DNA of 64,000 nt, from positions 9,259,222 through 9,323,221 of the forward strand of contig JARFJB010000821.1 in the NCBI GenBank assembly GCA_036346205.1. The letters run 5' to 3'. The DNA is from Vesta saturnalis (lineage: Eukaryota; Arthropoda; Insecta; Coleoptera; Lampyridae). The translations under genes were made by a program, and so were the position numbers. Below are positions 33,420 to 44,665 of the stretch, piece by piece (the stretch's first letter is position 1; every line of letters begins with the position of its first letter). Under the pieces are notes generated by a model. It was not told the origin of the DNA. It worked only from the letters and a program-made list of their open reading frames with translations, and did no database searches.

Positions 33420-33471
33420 AAGGGGAAACTCTAGATTACAAGCTTCAGTTCACAGCAGCAGTTGAAAGAAG

Positions 33472-34020
33472 ATGGACGCATACTTGGACGTACAAGAGTT
33501 TAGTGGCGACGATAACGAATTCATACCGAAAGAAATTTCTGTGGTTACAAATCACGGTTCGTTATTGTTAATTCAGATAAAGTCACCTCGAGATTATTTT
33601 ATATCAAAACCCATGTCAAGACAGATAAGGTATTTAGAGGATAAGTATCACAGATTGAAAAGGCGATCGGGCCATGCACCCTACAACGATTTCCAAGAGG
33701 ATTTGGTAAGAACGCTGCTGCCTTTTGACAAAATTCACGTTAAGGACAATGAAAAACAACGGTTTTTAAGATTCCTTAACAAACCACAATACTAAACCTG
33801 GACGAGATTAGTTACCCGTCGATTAAAAAATTGAAAAAGGAAGCAAAGGCATATAGTTCTTTAAACTATAACTTCATGGAGCTTATATGCGCGCTGCAAA
33901 ACGCATTACTGTTGCAAGACTGGGTTAATACCAACTCCAAAGGAGTATGCGGTACAAGTGTTGAAATGTTTGAAATAGATCCCCAGCCGCAAGAATGTAT
34001 TTCCACTTGTATGTGCTTCT
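33472..34020 (+). pseudogene. Conserved Polinton protein, possible exonuclease fold
   Basis: The first frame (33472-33795) reads MDAYLDVQEFSGDDNEFIPK, then KSPRDYFISKPMSRQIRYLE and KIHVKDNEKQRFLRFL. The second frame (33831-34020) reads YPSIKKLKKEAKAY and ELICALQNALLLQDWV. An acidic start followed by a conserved K-x-x-E-K segment recalls small DnaQ/RNase H-like proteins found in arthropod Mavericks. Key acidic residues cannot be confirmed by eye, so nuclease activity is a hypothesis. It sits between the capsid gene and the protease. One frame break. Confidence 0.5.
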
Positions 34021-34021
34021 A

Positions 34022-34402
34022 ATCAGTTAACGAGGCAGGCACCTAGACCTTGTGCAATTCTTGTGAATACGGATCCAGCAAACAAACCAGGCCAGCATTG
34101 AACTGCTATCTGCATTGACGAGAATGGTAACGAGGAGTATTTTGATTCCTTTGGACGGCCCCCGCTAGGTTACCATTTACGTTCCCTTGAGAAGAATTCT
34201 AGATGCTTCCATTACAACAAAGCAAAACAAAGGGTTACCATTCGGATGTGTGTGGACTTTATACGATAATGTTTTGTATTTTAGAATAAATAATTTACCA
34301 ATGCTTGATTTTGCAGACAAGTTTTTCGCTGCATGTTTAATTATTAATAATGAGATAATCAAGTTGCTGTATAATACTCGTTTTTCAACCATTCTACTGT
34401 GA
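34022..34402 (+). pseudogene. Adenain-type cysteine protease of the Polinton
   Basis: The readings NTDPANKPGQH and TAICIDENGNEEYFDSFG (34070-34160) carry the catalytic histidine and acidic residue of the adenovirus-type protease. The tryptophan after the histidine is now a stop codon (TGA at about 34103). The frame shifts once more before SDVCGLYTIMFC (about 34245), the cysteine block. The order H, D/E, C matches the family. The protease would mature capsid proteins. About 125 residues remain, shorter than the usual 200. Confidence 0.72.
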
Positions 34403-34916
34403 TAAATAGGAGTTTTAACACTTTAGTTGTTTTAATTACGGCTTAGGATGCCTGTAACGCGTGATTCTAGCTTGAAACTTGTTTCAGTTAGAGGACGCAA
34501 GTTTGATATTGGTGTCCCCATGTGTGGACTACACTATTTCAAAATCCCTCGGAGTTTATCAAGACATAGCTTATGTAAAAGATGAAGTGTATTATCAAAA
34601 TTGTACACACATTTAAGTATTTAGTGGGTTTTTCCCAGATACAGTAGGTGTAATTGTATAGTGAAAGTTCAAAGGTCAACTAACTAATTAGTGTGATTTT
34701 ACCTAGACACGATACAATAGTGAAAGTTTGTTACATAACCGTGGGGAAACCCAGAAAATAATTATGCTAATCACCTTATTTCGGCTGTTTATAAGTAAGA
34801 GAACAGCAACAGTTATTCATTCGTGTGTTAACCTCCAAAGACGTTCTTTAAATACAACACTGGTACGCGCTTGTTTATTTAATTACCTATTTTTTAATGC
34901 TGTTATAACTACAGCG
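34403..34916. other. Polinton internal sequence without recognised gene
   Basis: No polymerase B motifs or other coding signature in any frame. This may be one of the places where the missing part of the element was lost. Confidence 0.4.
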
Positions 34917-35253
34917 ATGGATTTATCCACCCTAAATGCATCAACATGTTTTAAGCTCTTTAAAAATGAGTTGGAGACTGGGGTTGAGCACAAGATACTC
35001 AATTTTGGGTTCATAGCAGCAAAGAACGGTGAGAGGGTAGTTGTGGGCCTGGCTGAATTTAAATTCATACTACCTGCGTTTCCATAAGTTTTGTAAGGCC
35101 GAGCACCAGCGCATACATCAATTTAACGACCGACTGAAGAGTAGGGATCTGTCAATGCGTTTTTAGGGTCAAATAGGCAAAACAACCAATTTAATATTCA
35201 ATTAGAAGCTTTATTACTATGCGATGCTGAAATTGACGTGCTACATAAAATGT
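34917..35253 (+). pseudogene. Small terminal Polinton protein, OB-like
   Basis: From MDLSTLNASTCFKLFKNELE the frame runs to FKFILPAF (35087), then in a shifted frame through FHKFCKAEHQRI and FNIQLEALLLCDA to a stop at about 35253. It is roughly 110 residues. The short beta-strand-rich layout with an LP(A/R) motif before a basic patch resembles small single-strand-binding-like proteins seen at the ends of arthropod Mavericks. This is a fold guess only. It is the last gene before the right terminal repeat. Confidence 0.4.
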
Positions 35254-35287
35254 AATCTTGAAAATAGCATAAATTCTTAAAACCCTT

Positions 35288-35838
35288 TATCTATTTATTA
35301 TCGGTAATAATCAAATGTTTTAATAGAACACGATTTCATATCAACACCTTGAATTTGTTTCTCCCTACCAAATGGCTTTGATTATGACGTCATACAAATG
35401 CCAAAAAGGACTTAATTAGGGGTGAAGATACAGTCAAGGGGCTAAAAATTCCATCAAGGGCTTGAAAGTCGCCCCGGAAAGGAAGCATGCCACACCATCA
35501 AAAGTCACTAATTAGGGGTAAAAATACCATCAAGGGGTTGAAAATTTCATCAAGGGTTGAAGTGCCAAAAAGGCTTACAGAATCTTAATTAGGGGTGAAA
35601 ATGTCACGTGACCATTCCCACACCAGTCAAGTGACCGCCCCGCGCCCTATTTACTGGGGGTTGGACTGCCAAAAAGGTCACTAATTAGGGGTAAAAATAC
35701 CATCAAGGGGTTGACAATTCCATCAAGGGTTGAAAAGAAGTCGACCTCGCCCTCACACCCCACTGCGACTCCCACCACACTGATTACGTCACATTGTCAA
35801 CTCGCCCCCTTCTACTACTCTGACTGTTCTACACAGGT
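35288..35838 (-). repeat. Maverick right terminal inverted repeat
   Basis: About 550 bp, inverted against 27166-28005. It contains internal subrepeats: ACTAATTAGGGGTAAAAATA followed by CCATCAAGGGGTTGA occurs at about 35507 and 35680. Order and copy number of these blocks differ between the two arms. Confidence 0.88.
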
Positions 35839-35859
35839 TCGGATATTATAAAGAATAAA

Positions 35860-36010
35860 TGGCATCACTATTCTAATGAGAGAACTTAATGCCAGTGTAG
35901 GCAATGATCGGGAAGGAACGTAAGGATTGAGATCAGCAAATGAAAAAGAAAACTCTTTCTTGCATTCTATACCAAGAACGGATTCTTAAACTGCAGAGAG
36001 GCCGCCGGTA
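35860..36010 (+). pseudogene. Possible LINE endonuclease scrap
   Basis: RELNASVGNDREGT recalls the catalytic D-x-N-A-R-V-G motif of LINE endonucleases, with E in place of D. The match is short and stops follow. It sits just outside the right Maverick repeat. Weak support. Confidence 0.3.
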
Positions 36011-36539
36011 TAACTGAAAATCCCCCGCACACACAAAATTTAACATTACTCGAAATCAATAATCCTCATCACAGTAATTAAAGGTTCAGAAACATATCAT
36101 TCAAAACTTATCCAATAGCACATATCCCGTCCTATCGCAGCTTGCCAAATATGCGTCAATTTGAAATATCCAAAACTACATCTACATAGCCTAAAATGTC
36201 AAACTGTTAAATCTAATCTCATAATGAGAAAAAAAGGAATGAATAAGCAAGGACATATCCAGTATATCAAATTATAAATAAGACATAACGTAACATAACA
36301 TATCATAACATTTACGCCATTTCCTTGCGGGGTAAGCCTCGTTTATTTTGAAAATTTTCGCCATGTTATTGTATCTCTGCATAATTACCTAGCTTCCACA
36401 AGATTCATACATTGTCTCTGACATGCCCTTTTATTTTTAAAACTCATTACCTTTCTTTCTTTTATCATACTGCATTCAGCCAAGTTTTATGCGGCCTACA
36501 CATATATCTGCTTTATTAATATTGGGTTGTTAATAATTT

Positions 36540-37345
36540 CGATGTGACCAAACCAACGTATGTACTAATTTTATATCTATCTATCATCGTCTTTTCTTCG
36601 CCACACTCTTATTCACTCATTTTTCATTTTATCCCTTCTTGATTTGTCACATGCGCTTCTCATGAATCTGATGTCCACGGCATTTATTTTACTTTCATGT
36701 TTTTTGACCTACCCATGTCTCACCTCCATACAGTACTGACGGGTCAAACCCGCCATCATAAATTTCTCGTTTTGCAGCTATGCTCATGCTTTCGTTTTTC
36801 ATTATCGTCTATATACTTCCAATCACTTTCCTTCCTGCATGGACCCATCGTCCAATCTCGCTATCCATTGTACCATCTGCAGTGAACATTCTACCCAGAT
36901 ATACTACCTCATCCACTTGTTACACAATTTCATCATGTAGGGTAAATACTCTACTCTCCTTTTCACTTTCCGATTGAACACTACAATCTTTGTTTTGTTC
37001 ACATTTACGCCCGTTTAAGCCCATGGTCTCACAGACTACATCAAAGTTCGTCAGTGCAGTTTGTAGCTCTTCCGCATTCTCACTTAGTAAGACTGGCATC
37101 TGTATACACCAGAACTCGTACATTTATGTCAAAAACCATTACACCATTTGTATCGGCACATGGTTGCCTAACAGATTTATTCATATATACATTTAACGAC
37201 CACGGTGACATCACACAGCCTTGTCGCACTTCTTGCTGAAAATTATAGTATTCACTCACACTTACTCTTATCCTAACACATGCCCGGCTACCGTTATACA
37301 ACGTTTTCATGCGTTACGTCCGCAGAAGCTTGATTTTCTAAGTCA
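36540..37345 (-). pseudogene. LINE reverse transcriptase C-terminal half
   Basis: Minus strand. MKTLYNGSRACVRIRVSVSE then FQQEVRQGCVMSPWSLNVYM (the block before the active site), MVFDINVRVLVYTDA (YADD changed to YTDA), LLSENAEELQTALTNFDVVC and, in further frames, HAGRKVIGSI and PSVLYGGETWV, the C-terminal YG-E-W motif. It resembles the reverse transcriptase of domain-rich insect LINEs, but the clade is not determined. Two or more frameshifts. The upstream endonuclease is absent, so it is 5'-truncated as is usual for LINE insertions. Confidence 0.78.
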
Positions 37346-37440
37346 TTATTGTAACGAAACTATAATTTCCGTTACCGAACAACCATATAAATTGCTAAAT
37401 ACCTATCTATTAACCGCCCGGTATATTTGTGTTTAATTAC

Positions 37441-39200
37441 AAAATTAATTGATAGAATAAATTCTCACAAATAGCCTAGATACAGTTTTATTAATTAAAC
37501 AAAAATGCAAGATGCAGTGATTTTACTTTAAATGATTTTCATTATAATTACATAAATTCACAATTTTAATATATAAACATGTCCCAGTTCACATAAAAAT
37601 ATTTCAGATTCAAAAGACGAGTTATTGTTATCAAATACGCCAAACGCGATATCTTTTGCACTATTCAAAACTGGAATCAAATTATATTTAATACGAGTTT
37701 TGTGAAGTGCGTGCGTGTGCCTGATCTGTTCGAGTAAGTCTATTGATTAAGTAAATTAATTTGATTTATCTACTACTGTTGACGTATTGATAAATTCCCG
37801 TCCGCTATTGCGTTGTTTTTTTTTAAACAAGATACAATTAGCAAATCTTATATGTGTAGCTATTCCATTTATGGAAAACATATTTAAGTAACGTATTTGC
37901 ACGTGTGTAATTATCCGATAAGCGTGTTATCAAAGAGTTTCTTTGCAGTTATTATTTCTATTCCGATTAAAATAATTTTTTTATTAACAGCAAGTAGCCG
38001 ATACCAATATTTTTTCTGATTTTATTTTATAATTTTGGATCTTGTACGATCTGTTATTTAAGTTGTCACATCATAACATTTATTTTAGTTATACCGTAAG
38101 ACCGTTTCAAACAGATTACAAGGGTTAATTAGTTTACTATTTTATAGCCTGTTTAGACAGTTTATATATTTTTTTACGAATTTAGTTTTGGTTTTCCGTC
38201 GCCGTTGGCAATTATATATTTTTCCTTGGTTCTGTTAATTATTTTAATCACTGGAGTTTTTAATTTTGTTTTATCACTACAGTTTTTTTTCAGTGATGGC
38301 TGACCGTATATGAAACAATTATTAGTTTATTTTTTTACCGTCTTGAATGCGTTTTTGGTTCTTGCTTGTTATTTCTTTTTCAGGAGTTTAGGTATTTTTT
38401 TCCGCCACCGTTGGCGAAAAATTATTTTAATAATTGATACTACACTATAGTGTAGTGTACTATTATTCTGTCCGAGAAATATTAATTTGATTTATTCCAC
38501 TTACCCGCGATAACAAAACTGCGACCGAGAAGTTGATTTATATTTTTTTTTCGTTTGACGAATTGTTCTGTTGTCTAATTTCCAACTTATAAAATTGATT
38601 TTTTTATTATTTATCCGACATAGAAAACATTTACACCCGACCTCCGTATCAGGGGTTTTATTTTTTTTTGTAACAGAATTATTTTGGAGTCATACTGCCG
38701 AGACCGCGCATTTCTGACTTAACAACGGCACAAGCCTGAAACACCAGCACCGATCTAAATCTTCAGAAACCCTGGTAGACCGACATCTTCACTGACGCTG
38801 CTTGGATCGCTTTTGCCCCTTTAATTCTCCGCGAAGAGGAATCTAGGCCTCTATATCACCATTTACCTACATTGGCGCTCGAGTAACCCGATTATACCGC
38901 GATAGTCCAACCGCAATTCACCGCCCGCCCCTCTCAGACAATTTTGATGACAACTGTCCGACCACCCAAGGTAAAAGCGTTATATTATGTATAGAATACG
39001 AAGACAGATACTTTGAACAACCCGGCAATTTAGTATACGCTGAACTGTCTGATTGTGGGAGCTGGTTTTTCGTTTCGAGAAATCGCTTGTCTAAATTGAA
39101 CCCAATCATCCGGAAAAATGCAATTGGTATTGAGGAACGGTTTCTACACTTCAAGGTCATTTGGGCCAGTTTTATAATGGAACAATTATGCCAAACTTGA
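37441..39200. other. Non-coding, possible LTR remnant with primer-binding-like site
   Basis: Very AT-rich to about 38680, then richer in GC. At about 38870 TTGGCGCTCGAGTAACCCG resembles the start of a tRNA primer-binding site next to an LTR end. Two related stretches, CCGTCGCCGTTGGCAA (38200) and CCGCCACCGTTGGCGA (38403), and a perfect 16-bp palindrome CTACACTATAGTGTAG (about 38443) lie upstream. No partner LTR and no gag was seen, so this stays a weak suggestion. Confidence 0.25.
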
Positions 39201-40069
39201 TATCAGGCTATCCAACGTCGCAAGTTTTGGCATTGTTTCTTGTCAAAGACATAGGGAACTGAGATTGACTGAGCATATAAACACTTCAGTGGCAGAAAAC
39301 TGATGGACTTACCCCTTAAGACACCAATGTCACTGTCTAACACCAAAATGTCCAAATGAATTTATTTGAAGTGAAGGTGAGTGAATTAAAAATAAAAAGT
39401 GTGTTTTTATTGTTACTTTTGTTTTATAAATTACCTCCATTATCAAAGACAATATTTCTGCAAAATTTCAGCCCAAGTTCTAAATATTCTGGGTGTGTCG
39501 TTTCCAATCACTTAAGTATTCAATAACTAATGTTATACCAATAAATTGAAACTTATTATCAAGTGTGCATTTATATTTTAATAACCATACCTCTTTGTCA
39601 TATTTACTGATGATATACCTCTACCCTTACCAGTGCTGACTTTGTCCACCCCTTTTTGTGCAGTATATACCAGATCTTACTGATCCCGGTAATTTCGACT
39701 ATTGTACCTTACGTAATGGTACTTAAAACCCTCTTGCGGTTAGATTAACCTTGATATCTTTACTCAATCTCATCAGGACCCTTATTGGGTGCCCTTTTGG
39801 CCTGCTAATGTTTATTTCTAAGAGTCGTGCATGAAATAGCTCATTTTTTTTCATTTTTGGTGTTTTGGTCGAGTTTAGTGTTTCTTAATTTAATAGCTCT
39901 GTATGATCGTTGATCGTCATTGATCGTTTTAAGACGTTTCAGCTGACATGAACATCGGCTGTGTGCAAGATTACGATTGATACTTCAAATTATTTATTTT
40001 ATTGAAAAAATTATAACTTCAATGAAATAAATAAACTATATACAAAGTGTGTCTTACAGAAGTAGTCCT
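39201..40069. other. Sequence without recognised genes
   Basis: No coding motif or repeat pairing was detected on either strand. Confidence 0.4.
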
Positions 40070-41575
40070 TTATTACCTTCCTACCTAAAGAGACTAAGAA
40101 TACCTACTTAATAGAGCGCTTAGTAGGCTATGGATAAAATCTAGTTGCCATGAAAACACAACAGGATGAATAATTTTATTTAATGACAGACCGCAACGTG
40201 TTTCGAGTCTGTTAGATAATATGGTTTACGAAAACTATGAAAAATATGATAAGTTATGTGCATATGTCGAATGTCAATGAAATAAAGAAAATGCCTTAAA
40301 CTTATATTTTCGACGTTTTCCTGACAGACACCAACGGTGATATTTTTAAAAGACTAGAAAACAATCTGAAGAATTATGGAAGCTTTAGTACACCGAGACC
40401 TGTTGAATATACTAAGGAAAAATAAAGAAAATGAAATAATAAACGTTCTCGGGTTCGGGGAATATGAATCTCAAGAAGTTTCGCTTACTGTTACCAATTT
40501 TCTGGAATAATTTTATGCTAAAATTGCATACTTATGATAATAATGTTATTAAAATCAAATTCATTTTCAGCAAGGAAATTCCGCGTCTATACCTACCTAC
40601 AATAGGAAAAGAAGTTGGTGTGTCAAAACCAAGGTTCCAAAGATATTCAAAAAGAATCATTACTTCCCATATAAAGTAAACTTGGCACAATATTTGTACC
40701 CCGGTGATCATGAGAGAAGAATTGAATATTGCCGTTGATTTTTATATAAATGTAACGAAATTCCCAAATTTTATAAGAAAATTGCATGGTCCGATGAGGC
40801 AAAAATTACAAATGATGGAATTATGAACTGCCACAATGAAAGGTACTGGGCCAACACCGACACAGGTTTGTCTATACAATTTGTGAAGCAAGCCTGAATA
40901 CTGAAAGATACCTAAATATTCTGGAAACTTACCTTTTAAATTTGTTTGACGACGAATCTTCGAAAGAACGAACTAATATATATTTTTAGCAAGATGGTGC
41001 TCCCACCCATAATGCCTTAAGAGTCAAGGTATATTTAAATATAGGATAGATGGTTGGAAACATATGGATCTGTTAGATGGCCGCCGCGCTCACCTGACCT
41101 AACACCTCATCTAGAATCAGAGAATCTATAAATGAACCAATGAAATACAGGAGCAGCTTCTTGAAGCAATCCATGCAGTATTTAGAAAAATAAAACCCGT
41201 TCGAATTAATGCTCTAAGTTCGGTTAGAAATTGTTGCCAAAATGTATTGATCGTAATGGAGGGCCAGTTGAGTTCCTTCGTCGATAAACGTACCACCTTT
41301 TATTTCATTTTCGTATCTCATAATGCATAGCCTATAAAAATTAAAATTGTTCATTTATTTAAATAATAAACTACATTAAATGTGATATGTATGAAAAGAC
41401 AATTAAAAACGCAACTTTTTTGGCTAAAAATTTATCTAACAGAAAACTCGAAGCACGTTGTGGTCTGTCATTAAATAGATTTACTCATCCTGTTTTGTTT
41501 TCATGACAACTAGATGTTATCCATAGCCTACTAAACTATTTACTAAGTAGGTATCCTTATACGTCGTATGATTAT
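40070..41575 (+). mobile_element. IS630/mariner-type element, about 1.5 kb
   Basis: 40100-40210 and 41445-41560 are inverted copies; they share TAGTAGGCTATGGATAA, ATCTAGTTG.CATGAAAACA and ATTTAATGACAGACC. A plus-strand transposase lies between. The outermost ends were not fixed exactly because similarity fades beyond these tracts. Confidence 0.75.
40221..41300 (+). pseudogene. IS630/mariner-type transposase, decayed
   Basis: Starts MVYENYEKYDKLCAYVECQ. RKENALNLYFRRFPDR-like HTH sequence follows, then GKEVGVSKPRFQRY (40600-40640) and YPGDHERRIEYC (about 40710). The catalytic blocks are AWSDEAKITNDG (about 40790) with the first D, QDGAPTHNA (about 40990, with a stop in place of the preceding Q) and VRWPPRSPDLTPH (about 41075). 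All three aspartates remain, but there are at least six frame breaks. It belongs to the same broad family as the 14294 transposase. Confidence 0.78.
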
Positions 41576-42669
41576 GAAGAAAAATGAAGATACTCAAAAC
41601 TTGTAACTTTCCATATTTCTGAGGGGTAGTAGTCTTCAGGGAACAATGTAAACTTTCATTTCGTTTTTTTAACACCTAATAATGGTTTAGACACAAGAAA
41701 AAGTATGATAAACCTTACACTAGGATGGTTATTTTTTACATCTTCGTCAAATTTCATTGAGTCAAAGAATGAGGGATATTAAATTAAACATACACACATG
41801 TAACGTTTATGTTACAATCTATCTTATCACATTCTTTTACGAGGAAATTACAAATTATCATATATTTTTTATGTGATGATGAATTGTCATATTGACATAC
41901 AACGTATAATTTACCGATAACTAATTAAATGAAAAAAAAAACGTTCAAATTTTTTATTACATTATCGTCAAACTTTATTACACAATATGTGCGTGGAAAT
42001 ATCGTAGCCGGTATACCAAAGATATTTATTTATTCTTGATTGCAAAACAGTAATGTATCCTGTTATAAATTTTGAGTTTTTAATAGCCCATCCTAGAGAA
42101 GACGTAAAAGAATAGAACCTAATAATATTTTTCTATCGATGTATTTCGTTAACGTTCTTAATTTCTGGTAAAATTTTGTTATTGATTTAATGTCTGGTGT
42201 ATATTTTAACAAATTAAGGAAACGAATAATAAAAACCGCTATAATTATGAAATAATTAATCTAAATAAATTTCATAACTTTTATGCAGAAGTTAAAGATT
42301 AAAATTTTGTTTAATTTATTTTATTTATGGATATTACGTTAATCAATCGACGATATGGTAAACATTATGTAAAACTTTGATGACATTAAAGATAATTGTT
42401 CTATTTTTTCATGTTTGCGACTAACGATTAATTAATATTTTGCTTGAATATTTTGAAAAGCAATAAATTTTATGTTTATTACCTAAATGTTGCAATATTT
42501 CTTGTGGTTGAGTATAAAACTAATTTAAATATGCAGTGTCTCCCCGGATTGACTATAGGTGTAATGGATGACAAATTTTTTAATCTAGTTTTGATGTTTT
42601 GGGATACACCCCAGCTAGGTCAACAACAACATGGTCTAACACGGAAGAATAACTGAGCATTATTTCTAA
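41576..42669. other. AT-rich sequence without recognised genes
   Basis: No coding motif was seen. The short frame at 42444-42656 has no recognisable domain. Confidence 0.4.
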
Positions 42670-44629
42670 TCTCATTTCCAACTTCTCAAAATTTTCCTTA
42701 TAACTCCATTGTATTGCCGTTTGATTGTTTATAAACAATAGATTTCATATGATCCCATAAGAAAAATTCTAACTTATTGAGATCTGGACTTATCGGTGGA
42801 GGATGATCACTCTCACGTCCAATCCATCGTTGTCGAAAGTGATTATTTAAATAATTTTGTACATTTGGAACATAATGAGCGAGAGCACCATCGTGCATAA
42901 ACCACGTATTGTTTCTAATGTTAAGCGGAATATCTTCTAATAAGGTAGGCAAAGCATTTTCAAAAAAGTTGAGATATGATTCTGTATTCAACTGAGTAGG
43001 AAGTTCACATGGTCTTATTAAAAATCCCGACAATTCCACACCTACGTTAGTTGAAAACCCGTGCTTAAAATGCTTCGTTCTAGCTATACGGGATTGTCTT
43101 CACTCCATGTATGGCAATTGCGGATATTAATTATGCCTCGACGGGCAAAGGTTGCCTTATCAGTAAAGAGCACACGATTAAAAATGTTGGGTCGTTAATT
43201 TGTTTATTATGCAACCACTGACAAAAATTCAACCTTAGTGGGAAATCAGTCGGCGACAACTCCTGTACATTTAAATGGTGATACAAACGCAGAAGTTGGG
43301 CACGATGAACTCTATGTATGGAGGGCCGGGGTATAGCTGTAATTGCAGATAACTGCGGAATACTAATTTCAGAATTTTCTTCCCAACGGGTTGTAACAAC
43401 CCTTCTCTGAGTTGTATTAAAATATACCTTAATTTAAGGTCTTTCATTCATTTAGTTGTAAATATAAGAAAAAAGGTTTTAATTATTGAAATATAGGTAT
43501 GAGGTAGGCAACTTAATTTGCATATCTTTTTGGGTTTATAGTGTATACTTCGTAAGGTTATATTACCTTTCAAATTATTTTTCTGCTCAAATACGTTTGC
43601 GCAATACATGATCACCTGACATCATGCTACTTCCTAAGCATCCATTTTGCTGACTTCCTGATGCACATTACAGCAGGAAGCGTTGTTTTGGTTTTCCACC
43701 TAAATTTTGTGCAAGTGCCATTAATTTTATGGTAAGATATCTTTTAACTCGTTATACAGAAAATTAAAACATTTGCTCTTTTCAGGCACTTTTTTTTACT
43801 GCATTTTTAATTTTACTCCGATTTACAATTTAATTACATTTTAAGTACGCATTTCATTTTACTGTAGCGTATGCTTTCATTTTATGATTGCAATTTTTGC
43901 ATTGAAAATTTCAAGAAATGCAATAAATATTGGGTTATTCAATTTTAAGAAGGATAATTCAATTTTTTTGGGTGTGGCTGATAACATTATTTCAAGAGAT
44001 TGCGCAATAATGATGCGAGGATGACATCACCTTGGTTGACCGTTTCGTAAACATTTAGATACCAGAGGGTATTAAAAAATTTGTGTACAAAACCTTCACA
44101 AAGGTATTTATGTAATGATTTTTTTAATTTAAGGATAGTTTTAAGATATATTTTATTTAATCATATCTCATATTAACTTTCAATAAACATATTTGTATAT
44201 TTTTATTGTTTAACATTTTGATAAAATCTTTATTGTTAACAAACTCGGTTTAGTTGTTCCCACATTATTAAAAAAAAAACAACTTGGCGCCCGAGATCAT
44301 TTTATTAGTATTACATTGCAATTTTTTTATATTTATGTCAAGTGAAAATAACATAGCAGATTTAGTGGTAATTAAGCAAATCGTAAGGTTTGAATCTACC
44401 GACTAGAGTCAAAGGCACTATTTGTGGTGAATGGTTAGTATCTCCAGTCAGTTTGACGATTTGTGTTTTGGAGAACTTTACTCTTATTTCTTTATTACAT
44501 TTATTTTTTATTAAATTTATTATACCATTTACACCACTTTAACATTATAGGGTAGAGAAGTTGAACGTTCAGCATGGTATCTCGCTTTAAACCTAAAACT
44601 GTAGTTAAGCTTGTGTTCTATACTTTTGG

Positions 44630-44630
<1 letters not shown>
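42670..44630 (-). repeat. 1.96-kb direct duplication, copy A
   Basis: Nearly identical to 51653-53631 in the same orientation, differing mainly by small indels. It contains the decayed transposase below, a non-coding middle, and ends with a transposon tip (CTATACTTTTGGG) at a TA repeat. Upstream of 42670 the two copies have unrelated sequence. The LTR element begins 34 bp to the right. Confidence 0.92.
42698..43440 (-). pseudogene. IS630/mariner-type transposase in copy A
   Basis: The last 113 codons (43039-42698) are open: MHDGALAHYVPNVQNYLNNH with the second aspartate and ISPDLNKLEFFLWDHMKS with the third. The tryptophan-proline of the WPP motif is lost by a small deletion relative to the other copy. 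Upstream frames give the first aspartate block (FTDKATF at about 43160) and an HTH-adjacent stretch. Same gene as 51681-52440, more damaged. Confidence 0.82.

Positions 44631-44631
<1 letters not shown>

Positions 44632-44663
<32 letters not shown>
44632..44663. repeat. TA microsatellite at the LTR insertion point
   Basis: About 16 TA units. The LTR starts immediately after. The second copy of the surrounding segment has an uninterrupted TA run at 53632-53679. Confidence 0.95.

Positions 44664-44665
<2 letters not shown>

Larger units (their letters stand above)
27166..35838 (+). mobile_element. Maverick/Polinton, internally deleted, 8.7 kb
   Basis: Long inverted repeats (27166-28005 and 35288-35838) enclose a plus-strand gene block in this order: packaging ATPase, small hydrophobic protein, conserved uncharacterised protein, integrase with chromodomain, minor capsid-type protein, pVI-like small protein, major capsid protein, exonuclease-like protein, adenain-type protease, small OB-like protein. 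This set is diagnostic of self-synthesising Maverick/Polinton elements, which encode virus-like particles. Full elements are usually 15-20 kb and carry protein-primed DNA polymerase B. No polymerase motifs were found here, so the element is a deleted relic. Nearly every gene has stops or frameshifts. A clear 6-bp target duplication was not identified. Confidence 0.92.

Noticed and set aside
34403..34916. DNA polymerase B remnant
   Set aside because: I looked for the usual catalytic motifs (DxxSLYP, YxDTDS type) in all frames of this stretch and the rest of the Maverick and found none.
44284..44300. TTGGCGCCCGAGATC as a primer-binding site (also at 53276)
   Set aside because: It resembles one, but it lies inside the duplicated transposon segment with no LTR boundary or gag after it. 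It could be an old remnant.
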